In this document: positions 49,898 through 57,294 of the stretch, in pieces
How positions within the stretch are numbered: the first letter of the stretch is position 1
Layout of the letters: the number at the start of each line of letters is the position of its first letter
From: Pseudomonas sp. UBA5706
GTDB taxonomy: Bacteria; Pseudomonadota; Gammaproteobacteria; Pseudomonadales; Pseudomonadaceae
Direction of reading: 5' to 3'
Length of the DNA: 64,000 nucleotides
Assembly: GCF_002419965.1 (NCBI RefSeq)
Contig: NZ_DIHC01000042.1
Span: forward strand, 72,059-136,058
Position numbers and translations under genes: made by a program
The notes under the pieces: generated by a model
Database searches by the model: none
What the model saw: the letters and a program-made list of their open reading frames with translations, nothing else
Told to the model about the DNA's origin: nothing

Positions 49898-50746
49898 ATG
49901 AGCAGTTTTTCCTTTGGCAAGACGCTGTGCGCATTTGGCATTTCCATCGGCATTGCCATGGGCGCGACCCTGGCCCACGCCGACGCCACGCTGGACAAGA
50001 TTCAGCAGCGCCACAAGATCAGCATTGGCGTGATTCTCAGCGGCCCGCCGTTCGGCACCATCGACCCCAAGACTGGCGAGCATCTGGGCTACAACGTCGA
50101 GCTGGCCAAAGGCATCGCGCAGAAACTGGGCGTGGACCTTGAGACCGTGTCGGTGCTGGCGCCCAATCGCGTGCAGTTTCTGCAACAGGGCAAGGTCGAC
50201 ATCCTGATCGCCAACATGCAGTACACCGACGAGCGCGCCGGCATTCTCGACTACGCGCCGACCCCCTATGAAGAAGTCGGTGGCGCGGCACTGATCCGCA
50301 AGGGCGCGGGCATCGGCACGTGGGAAGACCTCAGGGGCAAGCCGGTGTGCGTCTCCCAGGGCAGCAACTTCATCAAGCCGCTGCAGGAAACCTATGGCGC
50401 CGAGATCAAGGCCTTCCGTAGCCAGTCCGAGTCGCTGCTGTCCCTGCGCGGCAACGGTTGTGTGGCGGCCGTTCACGTCAGCCCGACCATGCACGCGCTG
50501 CTCGATGCCCCCGAATGGGCTGACTACAACATCCCCCTGGCCAGCGAACTGATCCCGTCGAAATCGGTGATCTGGGTGCGCAAGGGCGAGCACGACACCC
50601 AGGCGAAAATCGACGCGATCATTCGCGACTGGCACCGCAGTGGCTGGCTGATCGAAGTCGGCGAGCGCACCGGTATGGCGCCTTCCCAGGCACTGCGTGA
50701 CCTGCACCAGCAGTTCAGCAATGCCGCGCCTCTTGCCGCTCAATAA
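49898..50746 (+). CDS. Amino-acid ABC transporter substrate-binding protein (copy 2)
   Basis: A 282-residue paralogue of the preceding gene: signal peptide ending TLAHADA, ATLDKIQQRHKISIGVILSG, and NRVQFLQQGKVDILIANMQY shared almost word for word. ATG 49898 is preferred to 49874 because it places the signal peptide correctly. Two binding proteins for one permease pair suggests two related ligands. Confidence 0.9.
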   Translation: MSSFSFGKTLCAFGISIGIAMGATLAHADATLDKIQQRHKISIGVILSGPPFGTIDPKTGEHLGYNVELAKGIAQKLGVDLETVSVLAPNRVQFLQQGKVDILIANMQYTDERAGILDYAPTPYEEVGGAALIRKGAGIGTWEDLRGKPVCVSQGSNFIKPLQETYGAEIKAFRSQSESLLSLRGNGCVAAVHVSPTMHALLDAPEWADYNIPLASELIPSKSVIWVRKGEHDTQAKIDAIIRDWHRSGWLIEVGERTGMAPSQALRDLHQQFSNAAPLAAQ

Positions 50747-50758
50747 CGGAGGCTGACA

Positions 50759-52198
50759 ATGAGCAGCGATCTGTTCCAGACATTGCAGCATCTGCTCGGC
50801 GCCCATCATGTGTTGCCGGGTGATCCGTCCATCGCGCAGCTGACCGACAAGCAGGGCACTTATGTTGGCCAGGCGCTGGCGGTAGCGCGGCCGGCCAATA
50901 CCGAAGAAGTCGCGGCGGTCGTAAAGGCCTGTGTCGCACATCGTGCGCCGATCGTGGTACAGGGCGGCAACACTGGATTGATGGGCGCGGCCACCCCGGA
51001 CGCCAGTGGACGTTCGGTGCTGCTGATTCTCGATCGCCTGAATCGCGTGCGCGAGGTCGATACCGACAATGACACGCTGACCGTCGAAGCGGGCTGCATC
51101 CTGCAGAACGTTCAGGATGTTGCCCGTGAGGCAGACCGTTTATTCCCGCTGAGCCTGGGCGCGGAAGGCAGTTGCACCATCGGCGGCAATCTGGGCACCA
51201 ATGCCGGAGGCACGGCGGTGCTGCGTTACGGCAATACCCGCGAACTGACCTTGGGTCTGGAGGTGGTCACGGCTGAGGGCGAAATCTGGAACGGCCTGCG
51301 CGGGCTGCGCAAGGACAATACCGGGTACGACCTGCGCGACCTGTACATCGGCAGCGAAGGCACGCTGGGCATTATCACTGCCGCGACCCTGAAGCTGTTC
51401 CCGCTGCCCAAAGCCCGAAGCACGGCATTCCTGGCCTTTGATTCACTGGCTCAGGCGGTGAGTTTCCTGTCCCACGCCCGAGGCGGTTTTGGCGCAAGCC
51501 TGACGGCATTCGAATTGCTGACCGCCGATTGCCTGGCATTGCTGCGTGAGCAGTTTCCAGAGGGGCCGCAGCCTTTTATCAATGCGCCGCAACCCTGGTT
51601 CGCCTTGCTGGAGCTGTCGGACAATCACAGCGACGCCCATGCGCGCCAGGCATTCGAGGATGTACTGGGCAGCGCTTTCGAAGAAGGTCTGCTGGGAAAT
51701 GCGCTGATCGCCGAGAGCCTGGCCCAGAGCGAGTCACTGTGGTTGCTTCGCGAGAACATGAGCGAGGCGCAGAAGCGTGCCGGGCGCAACATGAAGCACG
51801 ACATCTCGATCCCCATCTCACGCATCGTCGAATTCGTCGAACACACCGACGCCTTGCTGCAGCAGCACTTTCCCGGCGTACGCAATTTCACCTTCGGTCA
51901 TCTGGGCGACGGCAACCTGCATTACAACGTGGCGCATCCGCTGAATTCGACGGTCGAGGCGCACATGGCCCGTTACGCCGAACTCAGTGAGCTTGTGCAT
52001 GACAGCGCCCACGCCTTCGGCGGCTCGATCAGCGCCGAGCATGGCATCGGTCAACGCAAGCGGGCGATGCTGCTGCGCTACAAGAGCCCGGTCGAACTGG
52101 ACCTCATGCGCCGGGTGAAACAGGCGCTTGACCCCCTCGATCTGCTCAACCCAGGCAAGGTCCTGGCCAGTGTCGAAAACCGGAGCACCGCGCCATGA
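50759..52198 (+). CDS. FAD-binding 2-hydroxyacid dehydrogenase (GlcD/D2HGDH-like)
   Basis: A 479-residue FAD_binding_4 plus FAD-oxidase C-domain protein: PIVVQGGNTGLMGAATPD, LGAEGSCTIGGNLGTNAGGT, and LYIGSEGTLGIITAATLKLF near the FAD site; the C-part has HLGDGNLHYNVAHPL and SAEHGIGQRKR, with the metal-binding His and Glu. Oxidises D-2-hydroxy acids. Coupled to the aminotransferase gene (ATGA overlap), so a 2-oxo/2-hydroxy acid step is likely in the same pathway. Confidence 0.9.
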   Translation: MSSDLFQTLQHLLGAHHVLPGDPSIAQLTDKQGTYVGQALAVARPANTEEVAAVVKACVAHRAPIVVQGGNTGLMGAATPDASGRSVLLILDRLNRVREVDTDNDTLTVEAGCILQNVQDVAREADRLFPLSLGAEGSCTIGGNLGTNAGGTAVLRYGNTRELTLGLEVVTAEGEIWNGLRGLRKDNTGYDLRDLYIGSEGTLGIITAATLKLFPLPKARSTAFLAFDSLAQAVSFLSHARGGFGASLTAFELLTADCLALLREQFPEGPQPFINAPQPWFALLELSDNHSDAHARQAFEDVLGSAFEEGLLGNALIAESLAQSESLWLLRENMSEAQKRAGRNMKHDISIPISRIVEFVEHTDALLQQHFPGVRNFTFGHLGDGNLHYNVAHPLNSTVEAHMARYAELSELVHDSAHAFGGSISAEHGIGQRKRAMLLRYKSPVELDLMRRVKQALDPLDLLNPGKVLASVENRSTAP

Positions 52199-53412
52199 GC
52201 ATTCGTTTGTCCAAGCGCATCCAGCGCGTTTCCCTGTCCGCCAATGCCGCCGCCAAATCCCAGGCAACGGCTTTGCGTGAAGCCGGTCACGACATTCTTG
52301 ACCTGACCACCGGCGAGCCGGATTTCGATACGCCCGAGCACATCAGGCAGGCGGCCTGCAAAGCCATTGACGGCGGCGCGACCAAGTACACGCCCACGCA
52401 TGGTGTGAAGGCCTTGCGCGAGGCGATCCAGCGCAAATTGCAGCGGGAAAATCGTCTCGACTATTCACTGGCGTCGATTGTGGTCGGCAACGGCGCCAAG
52501 CAAATCATCTTCAATGCCTTCGCGTCGACCCTGGATGAAGGCGACGAGGTGCTGGTGCCGGTGCCTTACTGGCCATCGTTTCCGGACATCGTGCGGATCA
52601 ACGGCGGCGAACCGGTGTTCATCGAGTGCGGCCTGGAGCAGGGCTGCAAACTGACGCCGAGCCAACTGGAACACCACATCAACGAGCGCACGCGCTGGCT
52701 GATCCTCAACGGCCCCGGCAACCCCAGCGGCGCGGTGTACAGCGAAGTGGAACTGCTGGCCCTGGCCGAGGTGTTGCGTCGCCACCCGCAGGTGCTGGTG
52801 CTGCTGGACGAGCTGTACGAACACATTCGCTTCGACGGGCAGCCGCCCCTGAGCCTGCTCAACGTGGCAGCGGATCTGCAGCCGCGCGCCTTGCTGGTGG
52901 GCGGCGTATCCAAGACCTACGCCATGACCGGCTGGCGCATCGGCTTCGGCGCAGGCCCCAAGGAACTGACCGGCGCGATGGCCGTCATGCAGTCGCAATC
53001 GACCTCCGGCGCCTCATCGGTCGGGCAGGCTGCGGCGCTGGCAGCGTTCGAGGGCGGTCTGGATTTTCTGCCGGAACAGGTGCAGGCCTACCACCAGCGT
53101 CGTGACCTGTTGGTCGCGGCATTGAATAAGGTGGACGGTTTGCAGGTGCTCAAGCCCCAGGGCGGATTCTTTGTCTTCGTGCGCTGCGCGGGTCTGTTGG
53201 GACGCCTGCGTCCCGATGGCCAGCGCCTTACCGATGACGGCGATGTCGTGAATTACCTGTTGGAGCAGGGTGTGGCCGGTGTGGCAGGCAGCGCTTACGG
53301 GCTGTCGCCGTGGTTTCGGCTGTCCATCGCCACCGCCACCAGCAGCGTGATCGAAGCCGGACGCCGCATCGCCGACGCGTGCGCGCGCCTGCGGGTCGAG
53401 GCATCGGCATGA
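52195..53412 (+). CDS. PLP-dependent aminotransferase, class I/II
   Basis: A 405-residue fold-type I aminotransferase: LDLTTGEPDFDTPEHIRQAA, LVPVPYWPSFPDIVRINGGE, LILNGPGNPSGAVYSEVELL, and the PLP Lys in VGGVSKTYAMTGWRIGFGAG. C-terminal Arg for the carboxylate in PWFRLSIAT. Makes a 2-oxo acid from the imported amino acid. Overlaps both neighbours by 4 bp. Confidence 0.92.
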   Translation: MSIRLSKRIQRVSLSANAAAKSQATALREAGHDILDLTTGEPDFDTPEHIRQAACKAIDGGATKYTPTHGVKALREAIQRKLQRENRLDYSLASIVVGNGAKQIIFNAFASTLDEGDEVLVPVPYWPSFPDIVRINGGEPVFIECGLEQGCKLTPSQLEHHINERTRWLILNGPGNPSGAVYSEVELLALAEVLRRHPQVLVLLDELYEHIRFDGQPPLSLLNVAADLQPRALLVGGVSKTYAMTGWRIGFGAGPKELTGAMAVMQSQSTSGASSVGQAAALAAFEGGLDFLPEQVQAYHQRRDLLVAALNKVDGLQVLKPQGGFFVFVRCAGLLGRLRPDGQRLTDDGDVVNYLLEQGVAGVAGSAYGLSPWFRLSIATATSSVIEAGRRIADACARLRVEASA

Positions 53413-54143
53413 GTCATTGGCTGCAAGGTTTCGTCCAGTGGACCGCGCAGTTCGGTTTGAACTACAGCTTTCTGCTCGATGCTTATCAGCGCGGTTCTAT
53501 GGTCGACGGTGCGCTGACGACCATCCTGCTGTGCCTGTTCACCATCGTCGGCAGTCTGTTGGCCGGTGTCGCGCTGGCGGCGATGCTCACCAGCGGCAAA
53601 GCGTATCTGGCCAAGCCTGCGCGGGTGTTCATCGAAGTCACGCGCAACACGCCGACGCTGGTGCAACTGTATTGCGCGTTTCTGGTGCTGAACATGTTGT
53701 TGACCCAAGCCGTCGGTGCGGCGAACCCGCTGACGCCGTTCGCTTGGGTGGTGATCGTAATCTCGTTGCACAAAGGCGCGTTTCACGCCGAAGCCTTGCG
53801 CGCTGGCATCGAAGCGGTGCCCGCCGTGACGCTGGAAGCCGCCAGTTCCCTGGCCTTCAGCAGCCGTCAGTTGCTGTGGAATGTGCAATTGCCACTGGCC
53901 ATGCGCTTCGCGCTGCCCTCGCTGATCAACAACCTGATCGACCTGGTGAAGATGACCGCGGTTGCCTCGGCGATTGCGGTCGGTGACATCACCTACGCCT
54001 CGATCATGATCTGGACCCAGAGTGACAACGTGCTGGAACTGATGATCCTGCTGCTGACGTTCTTCGGTCTGCTCAGCTTCGTCGTCAACTGCGTGGGCCG
54101 TGCCCTTGAAGCAAAACTGAGGATGCCCGGTTATGGCCATTGA
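53409..54143 (+). CDS. Amino-acid ABC transporter permease
   Basis: A 244-residue His/Glu-family permease: GALTTILLCLFTIVGSLLAG, IEVTRNTPTLVQLYCAFLVL, and the EAA loop HAEALRAGIEAVPAVTLEAA. About five helices. ATG 53409 overlaps the aminotransferase stop. Works with the permease that follows as a heterodimer. Confidence 0.92.
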   Translation: MSHWLQGFVQWTAQFGLNYSFLLDAYQRGSMVDGALTTILLCLFTIVGSLLAGVALAAMLTSGKAYLAKPARVFIEVTRNTPTLVQLYCAFLVLNMLLTQAVGAANPLTPFAWVVIVISLHKGAFHAEALRAGIEAVPAVTLEAASSLAFSSRQLLWNVQLPLAMRFALPSLINNLIDLVKMTAVASAIAVGDITYASIMIWTQSDNVLELMILLLTFFGLLSFVVNCVGRALEAKLRMPGYGH

Positions 54144-54921
54144 TGCTTGCGCGCGCCTGCCGTTGTCCTGGCCGCGTCGGCACTCGGGCAAGCTGGTGCT
54201 GCTGGCTGTGCTCGCGTTGTTGCTGACAGTTGGCGCGCCGGGCAGCCCGGTGTTCGCCGCGCTGTATGAGTGGTCGCCCGCGTTGGCGGTCGGGTTTGGG
54301 CAGAACATTCTGATCAGCCTGTTGGCCATTGCGATTGGCTCGTTGCTAGGGCTTTTGATCGGTGCACTGGCGGTCTCGCCGTTATGGATCACCCGCCTGC
54401 CGGCGCGCATCTGGGTGCAGGTGTTTCGCAATGCGCCGTGGTTGGTGCTGATTTACTTCACCACTTACGTTTTCCCGTTCGAGTTGCACATCGGCAAGTC
54501 CTGGATCGCCTTTCCAGACTGGGTGAAAGTCACCATTGGCCTGGCGTTGCCCGCCAGCGCCAACGTCGCCGAGATCTTTCGCGGGGCCATCGGTTCGATC
54601 CCCAGCACTCAGTGGGAAGCCTCGCGTTCGCTGGCTTTCACGCGCGGGCAAATCTTTCGTTCGATCATCCTGCCGCAGTGCTTCAAACGCATGTTGCCGC
54701 CGTGGATGAACCTCTACGCGGTCATCACCATGGGCACTGCGCTGGCCTCGCTGGTGGGGGTGCATGACCTGATCGACACTGCGCAGATCGCCAGCAATAC
54801 GGTCAACCGCACCGGTTTTACGGTGCTTATCTACTTCAGCGTGCTGGCGTTGTTCTTCGCCTATTGCTACCCGATTTCCCGACTCACTCAATTGCTGGAG
54901 CGACGTTATGCCTTCTCCTGA
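54133..54921 (+). CDS. Amino-acid ABC transporter permease
   Basis: A 262-residue partner permease: FGQNILISLLAIAIGSLLGL, WVQVFRNAPWLVLIYFTTYV, and the EAA loop VAEIFRGAIGSIPSTQWEAS. Overlaps both neighbours, so translation is coupled through the operon. Confidence 0.92.
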   Translation: MAIDACARLPLSWPRRHSGKLVLLAVLALLLTVGAPGSPVFAALYEWSPALAVGFGQNILISLLAIAIGSLLGLLIGALAVSPLWITRLPARIWVQVFRNAPWLVLIYFTTYVFPFELHIGKSWIAFPDWVKVTIGLALPASANVAEIFRGAIGSIPSTQWEASRSLAFTRGQIFRSIILPQCFKRMLPPWMNLYAVITMGTALASLVGVHDLIDTAQIASNTVNRTGFTVLIYFSVLALFFAYCYPISRLTQLLERRYAFS

Positions 54922-55747
54922 AACGCGCGCCGAACAGCCCCTGATCAGCCTGCGCGACCTTCATCTGTCGTTCGGCAGCAACCGCGTGCTCAAGGGCATC
55001 GACCTTGAGGTGCAGCGCGGACAGGCGGTGTCGATCATCGGTCCGTCGGGGTCGGGCAAGTCGACCATCCTGCGTTGCATCACCGGGCTGCTGCAGCCTC
55101 AGCGCGGCAGCATTCGCGTGGGCGAGACCGAGGTGCACAACCTCAACAGCGAGGCTCAGCGCATCGAGTTGCGCAAGCGCGTCGGTTTCGTCTTCCAGCA
55201 ATACAACCTGTTCCCGCATCTGTCGGTGCTGGAAAACCTGGTGATCGCACCGCGCAAGGTGCTGGGGCGCAGCGCGGTGGAGGCTGAAAAAGAAGCCCGG
55301 GCCTTGCTGGCCAAGGTGCGCATGGACCACAAGGCCGACGCCTATCCTGGGCAGTTGTCCGGTGGTCAGCAGCAGCGCGTGGCGATTGCCCGGGCGCTGG
55401 CGATGCGTCCCGAACTGATCCTGTTCGATGAAGTGACCTCGGCCCTGGACCCGGAAACCGTCGGCGAGGTGCTGACGGTGATTCGCGAGCTGACCGAGGA
55501 GGGCATGACCTGCGTGCTGGTCACCCACGAGATGCGTTTCGCCGAGGACATCAGTGACGTGGTGTATTTCACCGAAAACGGCCTGATCGTCGAGCACGGT
55601 AGCGCCGAGCAGATTTTCCAGCGCCCGACCAGCGAGCGCACCCAGGCATTTCTGCGTCATGCCTTGGGCGATGCCGGGCGCCGCCCCGTGGCCAGTGGCG
55701 ATCCGTATCTGTTGAGCAATATCAGTCGTTACGGCTTGTCGGTTTGA
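54908..55747 (+). CDS. Amino-acid ABC transporter ATP-binding protein
   Basis: A 279-residue ATPase of the HisP/GlnQ type: Walker A GPSGSGKSTIL, Q-loop VFQQYNLFPHLSV, signature LSGGQQQRVAIARAL, Walker B ELILFDEVTSALDPE, H-loop VTHEM. Couples ATP use to the two permeases before it. Confidence 0.95.
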   Translation: MPSPETRAEQPLISLRDLHLSFGSNRVLKGIDLEVQRGQAVSIIGPSGSGKSTILRCITGLLQPQRGSIRVGETEVHNLNSEAQRIELRKRVGFVFQQYNLFPHLSVLENLVIAPRKVLGRSAVEAEKEARALLAKVRMDHKADAYPGQLSGGQQQRVAIARALAMRPELILFDEVTSALDPETVGEVLTVIRELTEEGMTCVLVTHEMRFAEDISDVVYFTENGLIVEHGSAEQIFQRPTSERTQAFLRHALGDAGRRPVASGDPYLLSNISRYGLSV

Positions 55748-55861
55748 CCCGGTAAAACCGCGTGGCCGGAATGCCGATGTCCTGCCACCGCAAACCCTGC
55801 AACGTCATTCGTGTGGCCAGGATCGATTGCAAGTCCCGACTGTTTATAAAAGGAGCACCTG

Positions 55862-56458
55862 ATGAGCACCGAACACCGCAGCCAAGTGATTGAAGATTTT
55901 CTTCAGCACATTCGCATCATCCACCAGCGCGGCGTTGACCGTGATGCGTTGAAAGAGATCGTCAGCCTGCTCGAAGGCCTGGCCGAGCGCCACGATCTGT
56001 TCAACTTCGACGCCTTCCCGGCGCCGGTACCGGGCGAGGGCGATACTGCTTTCCGTTATCGCCTGAACGACGACGGCGAAACGCCGACGCTGTACATGAA
56101 CTCCCTGCTACCGGGCAAAAGCACGCTGCCGCATAACCATGAAACGTGGGCGGTGATCGTGGCCGTGCAAGGCCAGGAGATCAATTACGTCTGGGCACGC
56201 ACCGACGATGGCAGCGATCCGGCGTTCGCCAGGCTGGAACTGGAAAAAGAGGTGGTGGTGCAGCCCGGTACCCCGATCAGCTTCCTCGGCGAGGACCTGC
56301 ACGGGATCAAGGTCGACGGCGAAACCCCGACCCTGCATTTCCACCTCTATGGTCGTCCGTTGGAGTCGTTGAACGGTCGCTACGGCGTCAGCGCCGAGGG
56401 CAAGGTCCTCAATTACAACGCCTCGCAAATGGCCCCTTCGATCAGGGCCTACCCATGA
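55862..56458 (+). CDS. Cysteine-dioxygenase-type thiol dioxygenase (cupin)
   Basis: A 198-residue cupin: STLPHNHETWAVIVAVQGQE has the metal-binding H-x-H of the CDO family, and the third His is in EDLHGIKVDGETPTLHFHLY. CDO-type enzymes turn cysteine or 3-mercapto acids into sulfinates with O2. Which thiol is used cannot be read; the context allows cysteine, mercaptopropionate or mercaptosuccinate. An ATGA overlap links it to the GST frame. Confidence 0.85.
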   Translation: MSTEHRSQVIEDFLQHIRIIHQRGVDRDALKEIVSLLEGLAERHDLFNFDAFPAPVPGEGDTAFRYRLNDDGETPTLYMNSLLPGKSTLPHNHETWAVIVAVQGQEINYVWARTDDGSDPAFARLELEKEVVVQPGTPISFLGEDLHGIKVDGETPTLHFHLYGRPLESLNGRYGVSAEGKVLNYNASQMAPSIRAYP

Positions 56459-57111
56459 TCGACGTCTACTACTGGCCTACGGCCAACGGCCTGAAAGTCA
56501 CCCTCCTGCTGGAAGAACTCGAACAGCAATAGCGCGTGTTGCCGATCAACATCCGGCTTGGCGAGCAGAAGCAGGAAGGGTTCAGGGCCATCAGCGCCAA
56601 CGGGCGCATTCCGGCGATCGTCGATCATGCTGCCCAAGGGCTGAGCGAACCCCTGAGCTTGTTCGAGTCCGGGGCGATTCTCAATTATCTGGCGAACAAG
56701 GCCGGGCGCTTTTTGCCGCCAGAAGGCACGGTCGAACGGCAGCGGGTTCAGGAGTGGCTGTTCTGGCAAGCGGGGCATGTCACGCCCTATTTGAGCCAGC
56801 TGCAGGTGTTCAAGGAGAAGGCACCGGAACCGATTCCTTTCGCTCTGGACCTGCTCGGCGCTGAAGCTGCGCGGCTGTATGGCGTGCTGGATAAACGCTT
56901 GGGCGAAGTGCCTTACGTGGCCGGTGAATACTCGATTGCCGACATGGCGATCTTCCCGTGGATCCAGCCACTGCGGCAGGGACTGGATCTGGCGCACTAT
57001 CCGAACATTCACGCCTGGCGCGAGCGCGTCAAGGCACGCCCGGCCGTACAACGCGCGTATGAAAAGGGCAGGGAAGTGGCAGCGGGCGAAAAGTCGTTGG
57101 TATTGCAGTGA
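56455..57111 (+). pseudogene. Glutathione S-transferase with in-frame amber codon
   Basis: ATG 56455 begins an N-domain: MIDVYYWPTANGLKVTLLLE with a GST active-site-like start. TAG at 56530-56532 interrupts codon 26, and the protein then continues in the same frame: RVLPINIRLGEQKQEGF, GRIPAIVDHAAQG, FESGAILNYLANKAGRFLPP and a complete C-domain. One base change from TAC or TAT (the usual Tyr here) would make the stop. Translation from GTG 56536 would lack the first strand and active-site residue. Confidence 0.75.
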
Positions 57112-57219
57112 GTGTGTAACGCGTTGCCCGAACTCTGCGCCTGTGCCCGATGGGCGTGGGGCTGCTGGTGAAGACGGAAAAGCCCGGACACACAGGATGC
57201 TTTGGGTGGGCTGAATTTT

Positions 57220-57242
57220 TCCTGAGCAAGCTCGCGCCCACA
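57220..57242. repeat. Partial REP-like element
   Basis: CTGAGCAAGCTCGCGCCCAC matches half of the common Pseudomonas REP (GAGCAAGCTCGCtCCCAC). It lies in the 180-bp gap before the rhodanese-lyase gene. Confidence 0.45.
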
Positions 57243-57294
57243 GCACTTCGCCAGTCTCCCGATCCAGCAATATGAAAGAACGACGAGAATTCCC

